Below are positions 1 to 10,200 of a DNA stretch of 64,000 nucleotides, one piece after another. Source of the DNA: Paragordius varius (taxonomy: Eukaryota > Nematomorpha); the NCBI GenBank assembly GCA_964247055.1, contig OZ176050.1, positions 13,764,001 to 13,828,000 on the forward strand. Reading direction: 5' to 3'. Position numbers and translations under genes: made by a program. The notes below the pieces were generated by a model, which saw only the letters and a program-made list of their open reading frames with translations, was not told the DNA's origin and ran no database searches. Each line of letters opens with the position of its first letter. Positions within the stretch are counted from its first letter, which is position 1.

Positions 1-1309
1 GCACTTAGCGCATAACATATGTTTCCTAAAAATTCAATAAAAGCTAATTGTCTTATTGTATAAAAATCATTAAATGATAAAATATATTTAAACAAATATA
101 ATCTTATTTGCCCTTCTAAACAGGCTATCGTAACACTTCATTACATTATTATTTGGGTCTAGTTATTTTGGGATATTTTATGTTAAATTTTTATTATAAA
201 TCCCTTTTGATTGTATGAGATTAAAACATGATTTTCACAATTGTCTATATATTTAAATTAAAACGCTGTTTTTAAATAATAAATATCAATATTACCTGGT
301 AAATTGCAATTTATAAGTTTCCTAAATTTATATATTTTTAACCATAATAATACATTATGCATGTTGTATAACATGATTCAAACTGGGGTATCTAATTACC
401 TCAGGAAATATTAAAATTCATAATTTTAGAATATCGAAGGAAACGGTTTCAGTTTAAATTTATGCTTCTATACTAATAAAAATTATATAAATAAGATAAA
501 ATATTTAAATGAAATTTAGCTTTAAAAGAAAAGTTCCGTATCAAACTACTTGGACGCTATTTTTATTTTAAAATTTGCAAAATATCGTGTTTATTTGATT
601 CCAAGTTAAAATTAGTAATACTTTTTTATTAAAATCACATTTAACATTGACATAAACAGAAAAAGTGGTATATTTTGCATTATTTGTCATCTTGGCTAAA
701 TTTTTACCTTTCGGTTTTACCCCTGAATAGGTAACATTTAGTATTGAATGAATATTTTATTATATTTCGGTTTATTAATGTTATATAAGTGCAAACATTT
801 GCCATGGTTTTAATTTATTCCATAATTTTTGAAAATTTTATATTTAAACAAGCTTGAGGTATCTAACTACCCCAATTTAAATTGAAGCACAGAAATGAAT
901 GCTTTGTATTCAAGTGATAAAGGATAAAAAATATGGTGGCGAAAAAGTTTGAAATGATTAGTATTCACAACTTTTATAAAAAAATTTTTTTAATCATCCT
1001 AAAAGACTATATGATTTGGCCCATAACTTAAATTTTGAATGAAAATGCGGTATAAAACCTTCCCCAAATTTTCTTATCTATAGCAGTTACTATTAAAAGT
1101 AAATAATAATCCCCCGCAAAAACCAAAAAAATGCAAACATGGATAATTACATTTTCCTTATATAAAATATTATTTTGACTAAAAAATTGATGTGGCATAG
1201 TTACATAAATTTTTATTGGGATATTTAAACCCAATTTGTCTTTGCTAAACTAAACGGTTGATAAATATTCATTCATAAATATGATCCAATAGTAAAGGTT
1301 ATTTTTCAA
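1..1309. other. Gene-free upstream region holding a family E repeat
   Basis: No coding exon was recognised here. Most of the stretch from about 370 to 917 is a dispersed repeat (family E, listed separately). The remainder is AT-rich DNA that should contain the promoter of the V-ATPase gene starting at 1310, but no core promoter motif stands out from the base composition. Short open frames here have no codon or protein features to support them. Confidence 0.6.
370..917 (+). mobile_element. Family E repeat, copy 1 (diverged TTAA-type element)
   Basis: This copy runs from the block around 382 (CTGGGGTATCTAATTACC) to the block around 850 (TGAGGTATCTAACTACCCC). It aligns along its length with the copies at 54427-55015, 60655-61180 and 61216-61836, sharing internal landmarks such as TTTATGCTTCTAT, ATCAAACTACTT, TTTTTACCTTTCGGTTTTA and TTAATGTTATATAAGTGCAA. 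The outer ends are eroded and TTAA flanks are not intact. It has no open reading frame, so it is non-autonomous. Confidence 0.65.
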
Positions 1310-3825
1310 ATGAGTTTGATATTAACTCACACAAAATATATTAGTTCAATTATACTAGGGGCGCTTATTCTAATTGGTATACCACATTTATCTTAATTTA
1401 TAGGAATCGCATACACCATTTCCGGGCGAGGTCAACGGTTTGATGTCGAAGGGTATTATATTTGATTTTAAACGATAACTACCCGATTAATAATGTTTTT
1501 ATGGAAACAATATTTTTATTTTTTAAAAATACTTATTCATAAGATTATAACTATTAAGTTAAAAGATCTTTCTAAGTAATATGAGTTTGATATTGATTAA
1601 ATAAACGTAAAATTTTTACCATACCATACCTATATATGGGCTAAATCCTCTTATTACTTCAAATTGCTAATTAAATTTTCTTTTAATTATATATAATGCT
1701 AAATTTTACGCACTAATTTTAGCAAATATTTAACTTACCTAATACAGACATTAAATAATTTTAACCAAACTTTTCGCATAGATTCCTTGTTAATACTTCG
1801 ACATTTAATTTTTTTACTTCTATAATTCCTAAGATAAACCTTATAAGATAAATTTTCACCTTACCAAACCCTTTTCTGATTATAGATTTTTGGCAATACT
1901 ACATCGTTTAACTTTTCACTTTGATTATGTTCTTTCGATAAACCTTAAAATCTCTAGATTTTTCCTAAAACAAACTTTTTTCTTTACATAGATTCCTGGT
2001 TAATACTTCTCCGTACATGTGGGCCTGCAGTGGAATAGGTCTTGCCATTTCACTTTCCGTTGTGGGAGCTGCTTGGGGTATTTTCACGACAGGTGCCAGC
2101 ATAGTAGGGGGTGGGGTTAAAGTTCCACGCATAAGAACGAAAAATTTAATCAGCATAATATTTTGTGAAGCCGTCGCTATCTATGGTATTATCCTTGCCA
2201 TCGTCATGTACAACCTACTTGAGGTTATTTTTTTACAAAATTTTTATGAATTTGGAGACGTTTGAGCTCATAAAAATTGTTTTTAGTGTTAGGATTTTAT
2301 AATATTATAAGTGTTTTATTTCCTATATAAACCAATGGGTATTATAGTATTTTTAAAATATGGAATATATAAATGACAACAAACGTCTAGAAAACCCGTA
2401 AAGCTGTAATAATTTTATCTAAAAAACCATATATAATAACAACATATTGAATATAACTCTATATGAACACTTTGACTGGCAATATACAAATTTAAGATAT
2501 TAAAATAATTTGAGCATTTTTAAAAAATTAACAACATTTTCTATAATAATCTTTTGTACACGGTAGTTTTTCTTATAAGTTTTAAACTTTTAATTTTTAA
2601 GTTTACTTTTTTATAATTTGTTTTTATAATGATATCTAGAGATTTGATCGGAATGCTGCAACAGCTAATAGAGAACTATTAGCGGCCAATTTATTTGCAG
2701 GTATATTATTTTATTTTTACTTTATTCATTTAAACAAATTTATTATTTGCATTGCATAATTTATTATGCGATAGGGTTAAACTCATCTTTTGCTTTTATT
2801 TTTTTTATAAAGGGTCCTTTTTTAGGAAATGTTATTTTCAAATGAAATGATTTATTTTCTTTGGGCAAAAAATTAGTTTTTTTTCTATTTAAGTCAACAT
2901 TGTAACTTAGAAGTCATTTTTATAAAACGAGTTATGTGTATTTCGATGTTTATGCTATAAAATTTTAACGTTACATATTTAAAATTTTAGCAGAGCAAAT
3001 AGGAGAAAAGGGCATTATTTTTTATTTTACGGGTTATGTTTATAAATTTTTTTAAAGAATCAGAAATAATCTTACAATAAAATAAAACCTGACTTATATA
3101 TCATAATATATTTTTGCTATCAATAGGCATTCAGACCTTACTGTATTAAATCATAAATGCATTAGGTTTTAGTTTATTTATAAAGCATGCTCAAATAAAA
3201 TATTTTACGTATATTATAACTTAAAATATTCATCAAAAACATAATTACAAATTATAAAACTCGTGTTAAAATGCATATTAAGTTTTAGTTTATTTATAAA
3301 TCATCCTCAAAAAAATATTTACGTTAAAATAATCATCAAAAAAACTTAAATATATGACGCTTATAAATTATTAAACTCGTGTGTTAAAATGCATATTAGG
3401 TTTTAGTTTATTTATAAATCATCCTCAAATAAAAAAAAATACTTTTATATTATCAAAAAATCATCAAAAATTTTTTTTAACGCTTATAAATTATAAAACT
3501 CGAGTTCATCTATATATCATCCTCAAAAAAATATTTACGTTAAAATAATGATCAAAAACATAAATATTTAACGCTTATAAATTATAAAACTCGTGTGTTA
3601 AAATGCATATTAGGTTTTGCCATGTTTGGAGCCGGTCTCACTACCGGTTTTTGCAATCTATTTTGCGGATTATGTGTGGGGATTGTGGGGTCAGGGGCTG
3701 CCCTCGCCGATGCTCAAAATGCCAGTTTATTCGTTAAAATTTTGGTGATTGAAATTTTTGCAAGCGCTATTGGTCTGTTTGGTATCATAGTTGCTATCTT
3801 ACAAGTATGGCTATATATCCAGTGA
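1310..3825 (+). CDS. ATP6V0B: V-type proton ATPase 21 kDa proteolipid subunit c''
   Basis: This is the c'' subunit of the proton-translocating Vo ring that acidifies endomembrane compartments. Exons are 1310-1376, 1404-1452, 1992-2223, 2640-2700 and 3614-3825. They join in phase to 206 residues, against about 205 in human. The N-terminus aligns with the human protein through TM1 and the YTI...RFDV stretch, which fixes the ATG at 1310. Exon 3 carries [17 protein letters not shown], the loop [13 protein letters not shown] and the acidic helix [13 protein letters not shown], whose Glu is the expected proton carrier. Exon 5 carries [23 protein letters not shown] and the second acidic helix [13 protein letters not shown]. 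Intron 1 (1377-1403) is only 27 nt; reading through it meets an in-frame TAA. Introns 2 and 4 contain tandem repeats that copy their own acceptors. Assignment is firm. Confidence 0.93.
1670..2015 (+). repeat. Tandem ~105-bp repeat ending at the exon 3 acceptor of ATP6V0B
   Basis: Three diverged copies of the acceptor context lie about 105 bp apart: ATAGATTCCTTGTTAATACT with AG ending at 1781, TATAGATTTTTGGCAATACT with AG ending at 1885, and the real acceptor ATAGATTCCTGGTTAATACT with AG ending at 1991. The copies include the first bases of the exon, so the duplicated unit spans the intron-exon junction. The outer limits are approximate because the AT-rich flanks drift. Confidence 0.6.
3140..3620 (+). 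repeat. Minisatellite (~105-120 bp unit) ending at the last ATP6V0B acceptor
   Basis: About four to five units share a core that reads TGTTAAAATGCATATTAGG, then TTTTAGTTTATTTATAAATC, then ATCCTCAAA. Cores lie near 3155, 3271 and 3390, a rearranged unit near 3500, and the final one at 3603. In the final unit the core runs directly into exon 5 (CATATTAG then GTTTTGCC). At least one earlier unit keeps an identical CATATTAG/GTTTT junction, so the intron holds close copies of the true acceptor. Confidence 0.8.
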
Positions 3826-3964
3826 ATTTTTTTTTGTGAAAAGGTATATAGTTAAAATTTTATGGGTTACTGTTTTATTTTAGAACCTTGCTTAAATTTT
3901 TTTAAAGTTAATTTTAAATTGCATTGGAGGAATCAATTACTCCCAAAAGTTAATAAAATGTTCT

Positions 3965-4082
3965 ATTTTTTAGTTAAAAGTAACATTTTTTCCACCAAAT
4001 GCAATATTTTTTGACGCGTTTCTTTGAAAAAATGTTGCATTTGGTTGAAAAAATGTTGCATTTGACTGAAAAATGGTTTATA
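3965..4082. mobile_element. Family D short palindromic element, copy 1
   Basis: An inverted repeat built from TTTCAACCAAATGCAACATT-like blocks and their reverse complements. The right end reads ATGTTGCATTTGACTGAAAA followed by ATGGTTTATA. It matches copies at 8810-8949 and 37343-37477. It is non-coding and looks like a very small MITE (miniature inverted-repeat element). Confidence 0.6.
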
Positions 4083-5113
4083 TACAAACAAAAAGTCAAA
4101 TATTTTTTATTCTTTTAAGACAGTTTCATAGTTTATTAAACCTAAATATTTTAGATAAACTAGATAGAACGATTTCTAGAGATGATATAAATTGCTAATA
4201 TATAAAAAAGCTTGCTACTCCAAAAGTTTTTTTAACATTCATAAGTTAAGCCTATAAATTCAAAAATCTTTTTCAAAATAAAATTAAAAGTATTCAGAAA
4301 TTTCTTAATATGTATATGGGAATTTAGCGATAAGCATTTAAACACTAGGTTCTTATTTTTTTAGAATTGATTAACCTGTGAGTGCGTTGAACAAATTTTT
4401 TTATTGAGGTAATATCAAAACTTTTACCGTATAATAATGGTTCTTTTGCTATAAAATAATTTAAATGCTGTATTTTATTACTCCATATACTTTATTTTGT
4501 CTAAGGTTAAGAAGCTAATATGCAAAAACTAACTAAGTGTTAAACAAATAGTTAAATTTTAAAACTCCTATATGCCAGCTATTACAGAGTTTTATGACAT
4601 TTCATTTTAGTATTTCAGACGCATTACTTTATGAATGCGAAGTTTATTTAAAACATAAAATTATGTTATTAATGATTGATTTAAAAAACTTTAAGTCATT
4701 TTGAATCATAAAGTAAATTTGTTAACCAGCCGATTGCGTAGAATCAGTTTTTAAGTTTATTTTTCTATATGCAACTAAGTGATCTAAAATATTTCGGACT
4801 TAATTATCTGGCACTTATACGAAAAATTTAAAAACTACATTGGCCCTAAATTTATATAAAAAATTTGTTAAACCCTAATGATAGTTTTTATTACTTTTAT
4901 GAACAATTTTAAAATTGTTAATTTTTTTCCCTAAGAACAATAATACTTTCAAATGATTTTTGTGTCAAGCCGCCCTTTTTCAATAAATTGGTAAGATTAT
5001 TTTTTTATTTTCTAATATTTAGAAAGCAACGATTTTTTTGCTTTTGCTTCTAATACATCTTGTATATCAGTGACAACAAAAAATAAAATCATTCTTTTTA
5101 CCTATATATAAAT

Positions 5114-5394
5114 ATAGTAAAAACTGGAATTATACGGACCAAACGTAAAAATATATAGTATTTTTCTCTAAAATACAACCATACTTTTTTTGATCATTTA
5201 TCTAATTATAAATTATTTTTAAAATTGCAAAGCTTGAAAAAGAGATGTTGGAAGTCATTTTATTTTATATTTTACAGTGGTAAGTAAATAATTTTTATAG
5301 AATTAAAGTTTAATAAAAAGTATGGTTGTCTTTTGAAAAAATCTTTGTCTTTACATTTTTACTATTTTGTCCGTATAATTACAATTTTACTGTA
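5114..5394. mobile_element. Family A MITE, copy 1
   Basis: Left end TAGTAAAAACTGGAATTATA then CGGACCAAACG; right end is the inverted form, TTGTCCGTATAATTACAATT then TTACTGTA. Subterminal ACAACCATAC and GTATGGTTGT are also inverted. TA lies at both borders, as for Tc1/mariner-type insertion. No open frame. Confidence 0.8.
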
Positions 5395-5770
5395 TACTTT
5401 TTATATCAAGAGAAATTTTTTAACTGTATATTTTTATGTTGTTTTTATTAGATCTCAAAAGTCAGGATGGGAAATCGACTGTAAGACAATGACATGAAAG
5501 GCTTACGTTATTACAGCAAAAAAATCAATTTGTTTCATGTAATATGTGTCACCAATTCGGGTCCAATCCAACCCTCTTATTGAAATATATATTATTTATT
5601 ATTTTAATTAAACATTTGTATAAATTATACCATAAATTTACTTTTTGTAAAAAAAATATATATTTTGGGTAAATTTATTAGCAAAAAAGTCCATGTAAAA
5701 ATATACCGAGTAAATATAAAAATAATACCAATACTATAAGTTTAAAATATGGATAATAAAAAATCTTATT

Positions 5771-5830
5771 CAGGGGTACAACACGGATGGCTTTGCAGGC
5801 CGCATTTTTAACTTAAGGAAAAAGCGGACC
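5771..5830 (+). mobile_element. hAT-like terminus (CAGGGGT type), degraded
   Basis: The string CAGGGGTACAACACGGATGG, followed by CTTTGCAGGCCGC, resembles the CAGGGGTGTCCAAAC...GCGAAGCCAT ends seen at 60257 and, inverted, at 26283. Only one end is recognisable and no transposase remains. The family name is inferred from end sequence only. Confidence 0.35.
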
Positions 5831-5848
5831 GGATTGGATGATCATGAT

Positions 5849-6126
5849 ATACCATTTACAATTCAAATTCATTCTTCAACAATTCAAATTCACCCTCTAA
5901 CAATTCAAATTCACCCTAAAAATAAATTATGAATTTTCGGGATAATAGAGCTCATCATTATTATGAAATATATCTTTATGGCATAGTTTATTATTTTTTC
6001 AGTATTTGATTAATTTCAAACGTAATTTTATTTTTTAAAAAAATATAGGTAATTTTTAATCTCAAAAAGCACATATTTTAGGGTGAAATTTGAATTTTTT
6101 GGTGAATTTGAACTGTAAATTGTATA
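5849..6126. mobile_element. Family C MITE, copy 1
   Basis: Starts ATACCATTTACAATTCAAAT and carries tandem AACAATTCAAATTCACCCT blocks. It ends with the inverse form, GGTGAATTTGAACTGTAAAT followed by TGTATA. The centre shares AAATTATG(A/T)ATTTTCG and GTTTATTATTTTTTCAGTAT with the other four copies. Non-coding. Confidence 0.8.
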
Positions 6127-6810
6127 TATCCATTAATTATTTTAATCTTTGTTTACTCCCTGGGCAATTGGAAAGATATATTCAGAACCTGTAATCAAGA
6201 AGTTAAGTTATTTGATAAAAATGGGTTTTCATCCATAATTTTTAATTAAATAATTTTTACCTTAAAATACCCATAAAATACAATACAAGGGTAAGGTCTA
6301 TATAAATAACGTCAAATAATCATTTTTTAACAATCGATGAAATATATTCCAAATAATTACTTAATTTTTATTAAGATATTTTTTTAATTATTAAATTTGG
6401 TTTTTTTCTAATTTTTCGCTGGCCGTAAAAAATTTGTGCCGTATTTCTACATTTTAACAATGATTTTGTTTTATTTAATATATATAAACTCTTTGCTTAC
6501 TATACGCTGTGTTTTCTACACAAATATAGTAATTATAATTTTGATATATAACAATTATTTTTTAGGACAGAAAACATATATATTGATTTATAACTGTAAT
6601 TAGAGCTTTAAGCAAGAAATCGACATGTCAGAATTTGTATTAAAAATGAAATTATCGGATCGTAATTAAATTTATTTAAATTACGGGTAAATAGTTATAT
6701 CAACTAAATAGGATAAAATAAATTATACATTTGAATGATTAAATATAAATATGATGACAAGTCATGTAAATATAAACATTTCAAGTTTTAAAAAGCTATG
6801 CATAAAAATA

Positions 6811-7108
6811 ATACAATAAAAATTATATTATATGGATAAAACGTAAAAATATAAAGGCAAATATTTTTCTCTAAAACCCCATACTTTTTAAGCCCTAATT
6901 TTTTCTTTATAAATTATTTAATTATAATTAGATGAAAAACCTAATCAAATAAGTTACCAATATACATCTCTTTCTATTCAAACTTTGCAGTTTGAAACAA
7001 TGAGTTATAGTGAAAAAAAACAAGTCTAAAAAAGTACAGTGGTCTTTTGAAAAAATATTTGTGTTTATATTTTTATGCTTTGTCTGTGTAATATCAATTT
7101 TTACTGTA
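6811..7108. mobile_element. Family A MITE, copy 2
   Basis: Left end ACAATAAAAATTATATTATA then TGGATAAAACGTAAAAATATAA; right end TTATATTTTTATGCTTTGTC then ...CAATTTTTACTGTA. More diverged than most copies, but the inverted ends and the CATACTTTTT / AAGTACAGTGGTC subterminal pair remain. Confidence 0.7.
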
Positions 7109-7238
7109 ATATAAAGTGGGCTGAATATTTAAGGAAAGAATATTGAATTTTCTTTAGCGCATAATCAAGTGTACCATCATAAAAGAAAATAGAAGCAATA
7201 TTTTTAATGCCTAAATTGATAAAGTCAGTCATAAGTGA

Positions 7239-10200
7239 TTATCCAGTGCATGAAAAACAAGCACCCATCTTTTCTTTTGCAAGGGAATCACTCCTTCGAC
7301 TAAGCAAACTATCCAGCGTGAGAGAAGTTATTTGAGGCGTTTTCAATATTATATCTTCATTGGCACAAAGGGATCTAAAAATTGATTTTTTGTTTTATTG
7401 CAATTAATATGGGTATATTCTAAAAATATTTTTTGTTAAATCAATAATGTTTTTCCTATAACCTTTTGTCGCAAATCTTATTATAATAATAAAAGGAAAT
7501 TATGGATATTAACATTTAATGCGATCAGCCTTAAAATAAACCCTAATAAACAATATAATAAAATCATAATTATATATTTTTTAGCCAAATGATAACAAGC
7601 AAGTATTTTTTATAAATTACGGTTAAATCCATTCTTATTTTGATTGGATTTCAAATCATTATGATTTTTACCATAGAATATAAGCTAATATTCAATGTAA
7701 TTTGTCCAAAACATATTATTTTATTTTGGTAGAACAAAAAATAATATTAAGTTAAATATAAAACTTTTCACATAATTTCACATAAAATAAAATTACTTGG
7801 CTATTTCACGGAATGCTTGTTCGATATTTAAACCAGTTTTAGCACTTACGTCAAAATGTAAAGCTTCAACATCCTATATATATTTATAAATTTTTAAATA
7901 AAAATATAAATTTATAAATTAAGTAAAAAACTAAAAATTACATTGGCTAGGGTTCGGCTTTTACTAATCAGTGAAAATTCATGAGATGCCGCCGAAAGGA
8001 ATCGTAAATCAATGAGATCCATTTTGTTTCCAAGAATAACTAGCAAGGGTTTATGATGCATATTTTGCTTCTAAATTTTTTTTTATATACCACATAAAAT
8101 TTAATTTGAGTTTAAAATTGATTTTTGGCCGTATAAAGTTATATTTATAAGTCAAAATTAGAGTTCAAAAAGTCAAACTAGGAAAATATGGGTTTTTAGA
8201 GATTTATTCCCAATATCTCTAATAATATCAAACATTATTTATTAAATAATCATAAAAGCTAACAAATTTCCAGGCACAAATAAATATGTAACTATTAACT
8301 ATTTAACGGGAACGGTGCTCAAAACAACTGTTTTTAGCAGTTATAAACTAATCTAAAAAAATCCTCAAAAAAGCGTCAGTAAGTTTATTTTCTATATGAT
8401 AACAATGTTTTTGTAAAAATTTGTCGTGCAAAGTAGAAAATCAAACATGCAATATGTAAAATTTAAGATCATGCAATGTAGAAAAAAGAAATTATAATTT
8501 TTTTGATAAATATTTTTAGGAAATAATTAAATTGCAATTTCTGAGATGTTTAAAGAAATTCGCATACCAATTAGGTATTCATATGCAACAAAAACAGGAT
8601 ATAACAAAAAATTAAAGAAAAGAAATAACCAAAAACATGCCAGCCATATCATCTAAAAGTGCGGAGGAACGAGTAGCTGCATGCATAAACCCACAACAAT
8701 CCGATGCGTTGTCATCACAAAAAGTTTTAACATATTTCTAGACAATACAATAATTTTTTAAATTAAATTAAATACTTTGGCGTTAAATTATTTAGAAGTT
8801 GATTTAGTAAACCGCTTTTCAACCAAACGAAACATTTTTATAACCAAACGAAACATTATTTTATAACCAAACGAAACATTTTTAATATCGTTTGGATGGT
8901 AAATGTTGCGTTTGGTTGAAAGTGTTGCTTTTGACTGAAAAATGGTATACAAACTTACACGTATCTCTGAGATCCATTCTTTCAAGGAATCCAGGCTTTT
9001 TGGTTGCATAATATCAAACATGAGCAAAATGGCATCGGCTTTACGATAGTAGAGTCGGGTTAAGGCTTTATATCTATGAAATCAAATAAATTTAGATAAT
9101 TTTTAGGATTACACAAAAACTTGTGGATGCTTTTTCAAAATAAACCTTATCATGAATAGCTATGTAAAACATAAGCTAAGGATTAAACAAAGAATGTTGC
9201 CATTATAAGATTTCAAAATGGCTATTTTATAAATAAATTTATTATGGAAAGAATATTGCCAATAACTATGATTCTTCCGATGATTAAAAACTATTAAAAT
9301 TATCCTTAATTATATGGGATATTTTATTTATTGGTTTTTTAAGTATTAAAAAAATGTTGCCCTTGTTTTCTTTCTGGTATAATAAATTTGGTGGTGATTT
9401 AAATATTTAATAAAATTTAGTGTATCTAATTGTTTTGAAAGAAAGCATGAAAAGCTATATTTTAGGGTTTAACTAAAAGTGATTTATAAAGGATTGCCTT
9501 GTAATTTTAAATCTAGGGTGGAAGTTGACTCGCAAATTAAGACTTGGTTGAAGTTACAGTAAATTTAAAATTTTACGGACAAAAAGTAAAAATATAAAGA
9601 CAAATATTTTTTTCTAAAAGACAACTATTGATTTTTTTAATAAAACTCATTGTTTTAAACTACAAAATATAATAGATATATAAATTGGTAGCATAATCAA
9701 TGTATTTTAAGGTTGGAATTAAAAGTTTTTATTGGATAAGGTTTAAAAAAGTATGGTTGTCTTTTGAAAAAAATTTTGTCTTTATATTTTAACTGTATGT
9801 TATTTATATCTTAAACATAGTCAGTTTATTGCTCTATGTTGTCAAAAAGCTATTCATTATTTTATTTAATAAAACGTAATAATTTTAGTTATTTAACAAT
9901 TCCCATATTTTAAATGTTCGTATCTAATTTCAGCGCTTGAACGCGTGAAAGGGCATAGTAATTAAAACAAAGCAATTATTTTTATTTTAATGATAGGATT
10001 TCATGTAAAAAAATAAAATTAATATTAACCTTTCTTGACCGGCAGTGTCCCACACCTGCATCACAACAGCTTGGTCACCAATCATCACACGTTTTACTTG
10101 GAAATCCATATCTATGATGAATTTTTTCAAAACATAGTTTTAGCATATTTATATATTATATGTTACAAATTAATACTATATAATTTGTATTTATTTCTGA

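Larger units (their letters stand above)
3826..7238. other. Convergent intergenic region between ATP6V0B and the RASEF-like gene
   Basis: No exon was recognised. The stretch holds element D1 (3965-4082), two family A copies (5114-5394, 6811-7108), element C1 (5849-6126) and an hAT-like terminus near 5771. The remainder is AT-rich unique sequence. Both neighbouring genes end into this interval, so it must hold their polyadenylation sites; no single AATAAA can be chosen with confidence. Confidence 0.6.
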
